From an uncultured Myxococcales bacterium (GTDB lineage: Bacteria; Myxococcota_A; Polyangia; Polyangiales; Houyiibacteriaceae), in assembly GCA_937893795.1 (NCBI GenBank), contig CALCTH010000070.1, positions 1 to 36,158 of the forward strand: a stretch of 36,158 bases of DNA, written 5' to 3'. The notes under the pieces are model-generated. The model was not told the DNA's origin, did not search any database, and saw only the letters and a program-made list of their open reading frames with translations. The translations under genes were made by a program, and so were the position numbers. This document shows, in pieces, positions 27,146 through 34,993 of this stretch (position 1 is the stretch's first letter; each line of letters opens with the position of its first letter).

Positions 27146-29530
27146 ATGACGGACCCGGTGCAGCCCCGGGACTCGGCCAACCTCGAGGGCCGTCATCTCG
27201 GACCGTGGCGCATCGTGGCGGAGCTCGGCGCCGGCGGCATGGGCACCGTCTACTACGCCGAGCACGGCGTCATCGGGCGACGCGCCGCCATCAAGGTGCT
27301 GAGCAACGCCGTCAGTGCCATCCCGGACGTGGTCGAGCGCTTCTTCGACGAGGCCCGCACGGTCAACGACATCCGGCACCCGAACATCGTCGACATCACG
27401 GATTTCGGCGTCTCGGAAGGCCAGTACTACCTGGTCATGGAGCTCCTCGAGGGCGACACGCTCGCGGAGCGCCTCGAGGCAGGACCGATGAGCTTCGAGA
27501 AGGCGCGGAGCGTGACGGGGCAGATCGCCCTGGCGCTCCACGCGGCGCACGAGCGCGGCATCATCCACCGGGATCTCAAGCCCGAGAACGTCTTCCTCAC
27601 CAACCACGCGGACTACCCGGACCGCGTGAAGGTCCTCGACTTCGGCATCGCCAAGCTCCTCGGCGAAGGCGGCGAGGCCTCCCGGAAGACGCAGACCGGC
27701 GTCATCATGGGCACGCCGGCCTACATGTCGCCGGAGCAGTGCGTCGGGGACACGCACCTCGACCGGCGCAGCGACGTCTACAGCCTGGGCATCGTCGCCT
27801 TCGAGATGCTGGCCGGTCGCACGCCCTTCGAGGCCGAGAACTTCGGCCGCTACGTGCTCGCCCACGTGCACGAGGAGCCGCCGCGCATCGACTCGCTCGT
27901 CGACGTCTCCGCCGACGTCGCCGACGTGCTCGCGAAGGCCCTCGCGAAGAAGCCCGAGGATCGGCACCAGACGGCGGAGGAGCTCCGCCTCGCCCTCGAC
28001 GCCGCCATCCAGGGCCGCAGCACCGTCGAGGTCCGGCGGACCGAGCGCGAGGAGCGCAACGAAGAAGAGGCCCGCACCCAGCGCGTCGGAGACAAGCTCG
28101 AGGAGATCATCCAGCAGCGCATCGTCGAAGGCCGGCTGACGCTCCCGAGCATGCCCATGGTGGCGCAGAACTGCCTCCGGCTCTTGGACCGCGAGGACTT
28201 CACCTTCCCGATGATCGCCAAGGAGCTCGAGCGCGACCCGCTCTTGGCCTCCCAGCTCCTGCGCATCGTCAACAGCCCCATCTACGGCGGACGCGGACGC
28301 ATCGAGTCCATGAGCCAGGCGGCGAGCCGCCTCGGCATGAAGCCACTCCGCATGCTGCTCACGCAGATGAGCGTGCGCGCCGTCTTCCAGTCGAAGGAGC
28401 CGCGCATCGAGCAGAGCTTTCGCGCTATCTGGGAGCACTGCCTCGCCGTCGGCATCATCAGCCGCGAGCTCGCCGGCGCCCTCGAGGGCGCGCCGCCCAA
28501 GGACGCCGTGTACCTGGCCGGGCTCCTGCACGACGTCGGCAAGCCCGTCGTGGGCGCGATGCTCCTCGAGGTCGAGCGGCAGCTCATGCCCGACCTCGGC
28601 GAGCCCTGGATGACCGACGCGCTCTGGTACCGCATCGTGGACAACTGCCACCAGGGCGTGGGCCGCGTGCTCGCCGACCGCTGGGGCCTGCCGGAGCTGG
28701 TCCGCGACGGCATCTCCAAGTTCCACGCCTACGAGCTCGGCGGCGCGAGCTCCGTGTCGAACCTCCTCCGCTACGGCAACGCGCTCGCGCGGCGCGAAGG
28801 CGTAGACCTCGGCACCATCGACGCGGAGCAGACGCTCAAGGTCATCGAGCAGGGGCGCGAGCTCCTCGGCACCGACGACGCCCTCGAAGCCGAGATCACG
28901 GCGGACCTTCGCAGCAGCGTGATGTCGCTGACCGGCGAGCAGCCCCGTACGTCCAAGATGCCCCCGGCGCTCCGGCAGAAGACCGCAAGCGGCAAGCGCC
29001 GGCGCTGCCGCGCGAGCGACGATTGTCCCCGCGCCACGCTCGTGGCACCTCGAGGGGGTGAGCGAGCGGCGAAAGGTGCGGGACGTCCTCGAGCGCATGG
29101 CCTTTGCCGCCGCGCTGAAGGGGGACCGCAACGCGCGGCGCTACACCATGGCCTCGCTGGCGATCCGGCGCGCCGAAGGCGACCTCGGCGCGCTCGCGGC
29201 GAGCGGCGCGCTCACGGAGCAAAAGGGCATCGGCAAGGGGACGCTCGCCATCGTGCGCGACGTGCTCGCGGGTCGGACGCCCGCGAAGCTCGCCACGCTG
29301 GAGCAAGGCCTCCCGGCCGGGCTCTTCGAGCTGCGCGCCCTGGAGGGCCTCGGGGCCAAGAAGATCAAGGTGCTCCACGAGGTCCTCGGCATCGCGTCGG
29401 TGGCCGAGCTCGAGTACGCTTGCCGCGAGAATCGCCTGGTGGAGCTCCCGGGCTTCGGGGCGAAGAGCCAGGCCAAGGTCCTCGTCGCCATCGCCGCCCT
29501 CCGCTCCCGCGAGGGAAAGCTCCGCCGTGA
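27146..29530 (+). CDS. Ser/Thr protein kinase fused to HDOD domain; 3' end reads into polX
   Basis: Residues about 18-285 form a Hanks-type kinase: glycine loop GAGGMGTVY (29-37), Lys50 in AIKVL, catalytic HRDLKPEN (141-148), DFG (166-168) and GTPAYMSPEQ (189-198). A charged linker (about 294-330) leads to an HDOD domain (about 331-530: LPSMPMVAQNCLRLL, LLRIVNSPIY, LLHDVGK with His462-Asp463). No transmembrane segment is seen. The recognisable protein ends near residue 620 (about 29005), but the frame has no stop until 29530, so the last 170 or so residues are an Arg-rich shadow of polX. A TGA in a neighbouring frame (29059-29061) overlaps the polX start as GTGA, so a one-base deletion, for example in CCCCC at 28961-28965, would explain the lost stop. 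GTG 27110 is an alternative start. Confidence 0.85.
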   Translation: MTDPVQPRDSANLEGRHLGPWRIVAELGAGGMGTVYYAEHGVIGRRAAIKVLSNAVSAIPDVVERFFDEARTVNDIRHPNIVDITDFGVSEGQYYLVMELLEGDTLAERLEAGPMSFEKARSVTGQIALALHAAHERGIIHRDLKPENVFLTNHADYPDRVKVLDFGIAKLLGEGGEASRKTQTGVIMGTPAYMSPEQCVGDTHLDRRSDVYSLGIVAFEMLAGRTPFEAENFGRYVLAHVHEEPPRIDSLVDVSADVADVLAKALAKKPEDRHQTAEELRLALDAAIQGRSTVEVRRTEREERNEEEARTQRVGDKLEEIIQQRIVEGRLTLPSMPMVAQNCLRLLDREDFTFPMIAKELERDPLLASQLLRIVNSPIYGGRGRIESMSQAASRLGMKPLRMLLTQMSVRAVFQSKEPRIEQSFRAIWEHCLAVGIISRELAGALEGAPPKDAVYLAGLLHDVGKPVVGAMLLEVERQLMPDLGEPWMTDALWYRIVDNCHQGVGRVLADRWGLPELVRDGISKFHAYELGGASSVSNLLRYGNALARREGVDLGTIDAEQTLKVIEQGRELLGTDDALEAEITADLRSSVMSLTGEQPRTSKMPPALRQKTASGKRRRCRASDDCPRATLVAPRGGERAAKGAGRPRAHGLCRRAEGGPQRAALHHGLAGDPARRRRPRRARGERRAHGAKGHRQGDARHRARRARGSDAREARHAGARPPGRALRAARPGGPRGQEDQGAPRGPRHRVGGRARVRLPRESPGGAPGLRGEEPGQGPRRHRRPPLPRGKAPP

Positions 29531-30692
29531 CCAGGCGCTCGGGCTCGCCGCGGAGGCGCGAGAGGCCCTCGAAGCGGCGGGAGCCGAGCGCGTGGCCGTC
29601 GCGGGCCCGCTCCGCCGCGGCGCGGAGCTCGTCACGGAGGTGGTCGTCGTGGCGGCGGGCGATCTGCAGTCTACGGGGCCCTTCCCGGACGCGCTGCGCC
29701 TCGTGCGCGCGTCGCCGGAGGCCTTCGGGTGGGCTCTCCTCGAGGCCACGGGCCCCGACCGCTTCGTCGATGCGGTGCGGGCCTGCGCGGAAGCGCGCGG
29801 CCTCGCCGTGACGCGCGACGGGCTCCTCGAGGCCGGGAGTACCGTGGCGACCTTCGAGGAGGACGACGTCTTCGAGCGCCTCGATCTGTGGCCGACGCCG
29901 CCCGAACGTCGGGACTCCGGCGCTCCCGTCCCGCGCGCGACCCCGGGGCCGCGCCTGATCCGCCGCGGCGATCTGCAGGGAGCGCTCCACAACCACACGA
30001 CGGCGAGCGATGGCACGGCCGACCTCCGGACGATGCGCGCTGCCGCCGCCGCCCGCGGTCTCCGCTACCTGGGCATCAGCGAGCACAGCGAGGCAGCGCA
30101 CTACGCCGGCGGCCTCGACGGCGCGCGGCTCCACGCGCAGGCGGAGGAGATCGAGGCGCTGAACGCCGAAGAGCATCGCTGTGCGCTGCTGACGGGGGTG
30201 GAGTCGGACATCCTCGAGGACGGCCGCCTGGACACGCCGGACGACGTGCTCGCGACCCTCGACTGCGTCATCGCCAGCGTCCATCGACGTCATGGGCAGG
30301 GACGCGAGGCCATCACCGCGCGCATGGTTCGGGCGGCCCACCACCCGAAGGCCGCCGTGATCGGCCATCCGACGGGCCGCCTGCTCCTCGGACGGGCGCC
30401 GACGGAGCTCGACGTCGAGGCGCTCCTCGAGGCCTGTGCGGCGAGTGGCTGCGCCGTCGAGCTCAACGCCAACCCCCAGCGCCTCGACCTGAACGCGAGG
30501 TACGTATCGATGGCGAAAGAGCGGGGGGTGCTCGTTTCGATCGCCGCGGACGCCCACGCGCCGGGCGAGCTGGATCACCTGGACCACGGCGTGACGCTCG
30601 CGCGCCGCGCCGGGCTCCGGCCGGCGGACGTGCTCAACGCACGCCCCCTCGAGGTGCTCCGCGGCTGGCTCGCGGCGCGCGCGTTGGGCTGA
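29058..30692 (+). CDS. polX: PolX-family protein with intact PHP domain and degenerate polymerase site
   Basis: A 544-residue protein laid out like bacterial PolX: 8-kDa and fingers regions with helix-hairpin-helix motifs (QKGIGKGTLAIV, 55-66; EGLGAKKIKVL, 96-106; LPGFGAKSQAKVL, 130-142), a palm region and a C-terminal PHP domain (about 305-540). The PHP nuclease residues are present: HNHTTASDG (311-319), His343, Glu382 and Asp384 (GVESDIL), His409 (ASVH), His437 (GHPTGR), Asp498 and His500. In the palm, the usual GS-RR-GDxD signature reads GPLRRGAELVTEVVVV (183-198), so both metal-binding Asp are gone. I infer a nuclease or DNA-binding protein without polymerase activity. The GTG at 29058 overlaps a TGA in another frame. 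Confidence 0.88.
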   Translation: MSERRKVRDVLERMAFAAALKGDRNARRYTMASLAIRRAEGDLGALAASGALTEQKGIGKGTLAIVRDVLAGRTPAKLATLEQGLPAGLFELRALEGLGAKKIKVLHEVLGIASVAELEYACRENRLVELPGFGAKSQAKVLVAIAALRSREGKLRRDQALGLAAEAREALEAAGAERVAVAGPLRRGAELVTEVVVVAAGDLQSTGPFPDALRLVRASPEAFGWALLEATGPDRFVDAVRACAEARGLAVTRDGLLEAGSTVATFEEDDVFERLDLWPTPPERRDSGAPVPRATPGPRLIRRGDLQGALHNHTTASDGTADLRTMRAAAAARGLRYLGISEHSEAAHYAGGLDGARLHAQAEEIEALNAEEHRCALLTGVESDILEDGRLDTPDDVLATLDCVIASVHRRHGQGREAITARMVRAAHHPKAAVIGHPTGRLLLGRAPTELDVEALLEACAASGCAVELNANPQRLDLNARYVSMAKERGVLVSIAADAHAPGELDHLDHGVTLARRAGLRPADVLNARPLEVLRGWLAARALG

Positions 30693-30835
30693 ACCTCTCG
30701 CCGGGCGCACGGGCCCCGGACGGCGTTACGTGCCGGAACGCGCCCGTTTCGCGTGGTGACACGGCCGGGGCGCGCCGGGGGACCGAACACCACGCTCATC
30801 CCTTCATTGCCGAGAGATTTCGGGTACGGAACACC

Positions 30836-30852
30836 CCGGCACGGGGATTGCT
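30836..30852 (+). promoter_or_regulatory. Predicted sigma-54 promoter of the symporter operon
   Basis: CCGGCACGGGGATTGCT matches the sigma-54 consensus YTGGCACGRNNNTTGCW at every defined position except one (C for T before GG). GG (30838-30839) and GC (30850-30851) are exactly 10 nt apart. The predicted transcription start is near 30863. The match is closer than at the pirin promoter, but no tandem palindromes are found upstream; only one 8-bp inverted repeat, GCGTGGTG (30751-30758) and CACCACGC (30788-30795), could be an activator site. Confidence 0.7.
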
Positions 30853-30862
30853 GTACCTGCCG

Positions 30863-31140
30863 GTGGGACGAGGTGTGCGTCCCGTGGGGGCTTCGCGGAC
30901 AGGGGTGTCCGGCGAGGCTGGCGGAGAGGTGCGTCTTCCGCGCGCCGCTTCGGGGTGCAGAGGCACGTAGCGAGGGTCTTTCAAAGGAATCGTAGTCGGC
31001 CATCAGTGAGGGTTCTCGGGCGCATTCAGTGACGTAACCTGGTGCAGAGAACGCCTACCGCGCTTAGCACTCTCTTCACTAACGACGTCACGACAGGCGA
31101 GCAGTCAGATACGACCGGCGTTGCCAGAGAGGCAAAGCAC
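30863..31140 (+). other. Long untranslated leader before the DUF4212 gene
   Basis: The 448 bp between polX and the DUF4212 gene contain no convincing gene. If the sigma-54 promoter is right, the last 278 bp are an mRNA leader. It holds small hairpins (for example GGACA-GGGG-TGTCC near 30897) and an inverted pair GTGACGT (31029-31035) and ACGTCAC (31085-31091). I recognise no riboswitch class. GC content falls toward the 3' end, unlike the surrounding coding DNA. Confidence 0.4.
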
Positions 31141-31467
31141 ATGAGAGAAGGCATGCAGCTTCCCGTCGCCGCCGCGACGGATGAATCGAAATCCACAACG
31201 AAGTCGGGGACCATGGACCGGAAAGCATATTGGCAGGAGAACCTGAAGATTCTGAGCGTCCTGCTCACCATCTGGTTCGTCGTCTCGTACGGATGCGGCA
31301 TCCTCTTCGTGGATGCTCTGAACTCCGTGAACCTACCCGGCACTGGATTCCCTCTGGGCTTCTGGTTCGCCCAACAGGGATCCATCTACGTATTCGTCGC
31401 GCTCATCTTCATCTACGTCGCGCTGATGAACAAGCTCGACAAGCGCTACGGCGTCGAAGAGGAATAG
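31141..31467 (+). CDS. DUF4212 small subunit of a sodium/solute symporter
   Basis: A small membrane protein of 108 residues (84 if ATG 31213 is used). The core matches DUF4212: AYWQENLKILSVLLTIWFVVSYGCGILFVD, then FPLGFWFAQQGSIYVFVALIFIYVALMNKLDKRYGV, giving two membrane segments. The family is found next to a large SSS-type symporter and is thought to be its partner subunit. The start is open: ATG 31141 has GAGAGG 8 nt upstream, while ATG 31213 gives the shorter N-terminus usual in the family. The large subunit starts 205 bp later, an unusually wide gap for this pair, filled by a MITE-like element. Confidence 0.88.
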   Translation: MREGMQLPVAAATDESKSTTKSGTMDRKAYWQENLKILSVLLTIWFVVSYGCGILFVDALNSVNLPGTGFPLGFWFAQQGSIYVFVALIFIYVALMNKLDKRYGVEEE

Positions 31468-31487
31468 CTACTCTAGATCTCATACCC

Positions 31488-31631
31488 GCCAAGGTCGGGC
31501 TGCTCTCGCTCCGGGGCCCGTGCACCGCGGAAGGTGTCCAGGCTCTGCGCGCTCCCTGAAGCCGCTCCCTTCTATCCCAGCCTGAAGGGCGTGGAGCAGG
31601 TGATCTGCGCGCTCCGCAGCCCGACCTTGGC
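31488..31631. mobile_element. MITE-like element (144 bp) with 16-bp perfect terminal inverted repeats
   Basis: The left end GCCAAGGTCGGGCTGC (31488-31503) is the exact reverse complement of the right end GCAGCCCGACCTTGGC (31616-31631). Both ends are directly flanked by ACCC (31484-31487 and 31632-31635), as expected for a 4-bp target-site duplication. There is no room for a transposase. The inside carries a 12-bp direct repeat, TCTGCGCGCTCC. In RNA the ends would form a very stable stem between the two symporter genes. Confidence 0.6.
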
Positions 31632-31672
31632 ACCCTTTAATCAAGTATTCGAGTCTCAGAAGAGGTTTTCAA

Positions 31673-33487
31673 ATGGATGTTCAGTCTTGGACCTTCTTGA
31701 TCGTCGGCCTGACGTTCTTGGTGTACATCGGCATCGCGGTGTGGTCGCGTGCCGGTTCGACCAAGGACTTCTACGTCGCCGGTGGCGGCGTGCACCCGCT
31801 GGCCAACGGGATGGCGACGGCCGCCGACTGGATGAGCGCCGCGTCGTTCATCTCGATGGCCGGCATCATCTCCTTCGCGGGCTATGACGGCAGCGTCTAC
31901 CTCATGGGGTGGACCGGCGGCTACGTGCTCCTCGCGCTGCTCCTGGCGCCCTACCTCCGGAAGTTCGGTAAGTTCACGGTCCCCGACTTCGTGGGTGACC
32001 GCTACTACTCGAACGCCGCCCGCATCGTCGCCGTCATCTGCGCCATCGTAGTGAGCTTCACCTACGTGGCGGGTCAGATGCGCGGCGTCGGCGTCGTCTT
32101 CAGTCGCTTCCTGGAGGTCGACATCAACCTGGGCGTCATCATCGGCATGGTGCTGGTGTTCTTCTACGCCGTTCTCGGCGGCATGAAGGGCATCACGTAC
32201 ACGCAGGTGGCCCAGTACTGCATCCTCATCTTCGCCTTCATGGTCCCGGCCATCTTCATCAGCATCCTGCTGACGGACACGGCCATCCCGCAGATCGGCT
32301 TCGGGGCGAACCTCGGCGGCGAGATCGGCTCGCAGATCGCCAACGGCGAGACGATCACCCTGCTCTCGAAGCTCAACGGCCTCCACGCCGAGCTCGGCTT
32401 CACCGAGTACACGGACGGCAGCAAGACCATGATCGACGTCCTCTGCATCACGGCGGCGCTCATGGTCGGCACTGCCGGTCTCCCGCACGTCATCGTCCGC
32501 TTCTACACGGTGCCGAAGGTCAAGGACGCGCGAATCAGCGCGGGCTGGGCTCTCCTCTTCATCGCCATCCTCTACACGACGGCGCCGGCCGTCGCGGCCT
32601 TTGCCCGTACGAACCTCATCGAGGCCGTGAGCGATGCGAGCTACGCGGGTGGCGAAGGCGAGAAGAGCATCCCCGAGTGGTTCCGAAACTGGGAGGACAC
32701 GGGGCTCCTGGCCTGGGTCGACAAGAACGAAGACGGCCGGGTGCAGTACCTCGCCGGTGCCCCCTTCGCCGGCAAGAAGCCGGAGTTCGCGGAGGGCCGC
32801 GGCGCCAGCGGCGAGCGCCTCGTGACCAACGGCGGCCTCGATGCCTCCGCCAACGAGCTCTACATCGACCGAGACATCATGGTGCTCGCGAACCCGGAGA
32901 TCGCGCAGCTCCCCGCCTGGGTCATCGCCCTCGTCGCCGCCGGCGCTCTCGCGGCCGCGCTCTCCACGGCCGCCGGGCTCCTGCTCGTCGTCAGCACGTC
33001 CATCAGCCACGACCTGCTGAAGAGCGTCTTCATGCCGGAGATCTCGGAGAAGAACGAGCTCCGGGCGGCGCGCTTCGCCGCGGCCCTCGCGGTCTGCATC
33101 GCGGGTCTGGCCGGCATCTATCCACCGGGCTTCGTAGCCCAGGTCGTCGCCATCGCCTTCGGCCTCGCGGCGTCGACCTTCTTCCCCTGCATCATCCTCG
33201 GCATCTTCACCCGCTGGGCGAACCGCGAGGGGACCATCGCAGGCATGCTCAGCGGCCTCGGCTTCACCGTCGCCTACGTCGTCTACTTCAAGTTCATGGG
33301 CGGAACGCCGGACCAGCTCTGGTTCGGAATCTCGCCTGAGGGCATCGGCGCCATCGGCGCGATCGTGAACCTCCTCGTGACCGCGACGGTCAGCCGCTTC
33401 ACGCCTCCGCCGCCGGTGGAGGTGCAGGAGATGGTCGAGGAGATCCGCATCCCCCGTGGTGCAGGTACAGCCGCGGCGGCTCACTGA
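31673..33487 (+). CDS. Sodium:solute symporter, large subunit (VC_2705-type SSS family)
   Basis: A 604-residue inner-membrane transporter with about 13 hydrophobic segments. The N-terminus has KDFYVAGGGVHPLANGMATAADWMSAASFISMAG, the SSS family signature of the DUF4212-partnered branch, followed by GGMKGITYTQVAQYCIL and AALSTAAGLLLVVSTSISHDLL. A large loop contains DKNEDGRVQY, an EF-hand-like Asp pattern that could bind calcium. Substrates of this branch are small monocarboxylates such as acetate or pyruvate in related systems; which one applies here is not shown. AGAGG lies 8 nt before ATG 31673. A porin gene follows after 25 bp, so inner- and outer-membrane uptake steps are probably made together. 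Confidence 0.92.
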   Translation: MDVQSWTFLIVGLTFLVYIGIAVWSRAGSTKDFYVAGGGVHPLANGMATAADWMSAASFISMAGIISFAGYDGSVYLMGWTGGYVLLALLLAPYLRKFGKFTVPDFVGDRYYSNAARIVAVICAIVVSFTYVAGQMRGVGVVFSRFLEVDINLGVIIGMVLVFFYAVLGGMKGITYTQVAQYCILIFAFMVPAIFISILLTDTAIPQIGFGANLGGEIGSQIANGETITLLSKLNGLHAELGFTEYTDGSKTMIDVLCITAALMVGTAGLPHVIVRFYTVPKVKDARISAGWALLFIAILYTTAPAVAAFARTNLIEAVSDASYAGGEGEKSIPEWFRNWEDTGLLAWVDKNEDGRVQYLAGAPFAGKKPEFAEGRGASGERLVTNGGLDASANELYIDRDIMVLANPEIAQLPAWVIALVAAGALAAALSTAAGLLLVVSTSISHDLLKSVFMPEISEKNELRAARFAAALAVCIAGLAGIYPPGFVAQVVAIAFGLAASTFFPCIILGIFTRWANREGTIAGMLSGLGFTVAYVVYFKFMGGTPDQLWFGISPEGIGAIGAIVNLLVTATVSRFTPPPPVEVQEMVEEIRIPRGAGTAAAAH

Positions 33488-33512
33488 GCACGCTCGGTCT
33501 GGAGGGTATGTG

Positions 33513-34850
33513 ATGATGGATTGGATGAAACTCCGTCGCGCCGTGGGGACGGCGCTGGCGGCAACGGTCTTGGCGCTCGCAATCGTGCCAAGCACGGCGA
33601 TGGCGGACGAACATGAAGGTCATGACGGGCCGCCTCCCGTTCCTGCGCTGAAGTTCAACCTGACGGATGACGGTGACTATTGGGTCCGGTTCATCACCTG
33701 GCACCAGCTGTGGATTCGCCAGCAGCAGCAGAATCCGGGTACGACCGTCAACGGCGACGACCGAGACTGGTCGTGGGACGCGGGCATTCGGCGCTCGCGG
33801 TTCATCGTCCTCGCGCAGCTCGACCGCCTGCAGCTGATGTTCCACGCGGGCATCAACAACCAGACTTTCTCCAACGCACGGAAGCCCGGTCTCTTCGTCC
33901 ACGATTTGTGGGCGAGCTACGAGGTCCTCGAGGACATCTGGGTCCTTGGAGCCGGGCTTCACTACTTCAACGGCGTCTCACGCTTGGCAAACGCCAGCAC
34001 GCTCTTCTTCATGAGCATCGACATGCCGATCTTCAACTGGCACGTCATCGAGAAGTCGGACCAGTTCGCGCGCCAGATGGGCGTCTTCTCGACGCTACGT
34101 CTCTGCCAGTTCGACCTGCAGATGGCGGTCAATCGGCCCTTTGCGACGAGCGGTACGCCCGGGCCGAACTTCGCGGACTATCGTTCCGACGTGAACACAC
34201 CCAGCTTCGTCGGGTATGCGACCTGGTCCTTCTTCGAGCAGGAGTCGAACCTGCTTCCCTATCGTCGAGGCACCTATCTCGGCAAGAAGAAGGTACTGAA
34301 TCTAGGCGCCGGTTGGTACTGGCAGAACGACGCGACGGAGACCGTCCAGAGTGAGACCGATCGCGAGTTCCACGACATCCTCGCGTTCGGCGCGGACGTG
34401 TTCGCGGACATCCCCCTCGCGGGCGGCTCGGCGGTCACGGCATACGCCGGCTACAACTACTTCGACTTCGGTCCGAACAACATCCGCAACATCGGCATCA
34501 TGAACCTCGGCGACACGGGGAGCGGCACGACGTTCAACGGCCGCGGAAACCAATACCCGACCATCGGCACGGGCCACATCTTCTACACGCAGGCGGGCTA
34601 CCTGCTCCCCGGTCGTCCGCTCGGCGCGCAGATTCAGCCTTACTTCGGTCTGCAGGTGTCGGCCTTCGAGGCCCTGGACGAGCCCTCCATGGTCGTCGAT
34701 GTCGGCGCCAACTTCTTCATCATCGGCCACAACGCCAAGATCACGATCAACTACCGCAGCCGTCCGATTCACGACGGAAACGCCGACGGTGACATCGTGA
34801 ACGACAGCCGCGCGAGCGAGATCATCACGCAGCTCCAGCTCCTCATCTGA
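33513..34850 (+). CDS. Outer-membrane beta-barrel porin
   Basis: A 445-residue exported protein. A signal peptide (KLRRAVGTALAATVLALAIVPSTAMA, cleavage near residue 31) is followed by a His/Asp/Glu/Pro-rich segment and then many amphipathic strands rich in aromatic residues (DYWVRFITWHQLWIR, VLNLGAGWYWQND, AVTAYAGYNYFDFG, FFIIGHNAKITINYR). This is the pattern of a large porin barrel, similar in style to phosphate-selective porin-like families; the exact family is not certain. The last residue is Ile rather than the common Phe. GGAGGG (33501-33506) lies 6 nt before ATG 33513, which decides the start. The gene follows the symporter by 25 bp and is closed by a terminator, so it probably admits the symporter substrate. 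Confidence 0.82.
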   Translation: MMDWMKLRRAVGTALAATVLALAIVPSTAMADEHEGHDGPPPVPALKFNLTDDGDYWVRFITWHQLWIRQQQQNPGTTVNGDDRDWSWDAGIRRSRFIVLAQLDRLQLMFHAGINNQTFSNARKPGLFVHDLWASYEVLEDIWVLGAGLHYFNGVSRLANASTLFFMSIDMPIFNWHVIEKSDQFARQMGVFSTLRLCQFDLQMAVNRPFATSGTPGPNFADYRSDVNTPSFVGYATWSFFEQESNLLPYRRGTYLGKKKVLNLGAGWYWQNDATETVQSETDREFHDILAFGADVFADIPLAGGSAVTAYAGYNYFDFGPNNIRNIGIMNLGDTGSGTTFNGRGNQYPTIGTGHIFYTQAGYLLPGRPLGAQIQPYFGLQVSAFEALDEPSMVVDVGANFFIIGHNAKITINYRSRPIHDGNADGDIVNDSRASEIITQLQLLI

Positions 34851-34872
34851 CGACCCTCGTCCACCCTGACGC

Positions 34873-34910
34873 ACGCCCCGCCGGTCTCCCGGTGGGGCGT
34901 TCGTCGTTTC
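34873..34910 (+). terminator. Intrinsic terminator after the porin gene
   Basis: ACGCCCC-G-CCGG (34873-34884) pairs with CCGG-T-GGGGCGT (34889-34900), a 12-bp stem with one G-U pair and a TCTC loop. It is followed by TCGTCGTTTC, an imperfect U-rich tail, 22 bp after the porin stop. It ends the symporter/porin operon. Confidence 0.75.
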
Positions 34911-34993
34911 ACGCAACGTGCGTCGGGCGTATGGCCCGCGTGGCGTGGAACCCTTCAAGGGGCTGGTGGAGCGACCGTTTCCCTCGGGGTCCC

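Noticed and set aside
27074-29131. 685-residue open frame on the minus strand opposite the kinase-HDOD gene
   Set aside because: Shadow of a strongly supported coding frame; no motif or start signal.
31637-33595. 652-residue open frame on the minus strand opposite the symporter
   Set aside because: Asp/Glu/Arg/His-rich shadow; the + strand frame carries the full transporter signature.
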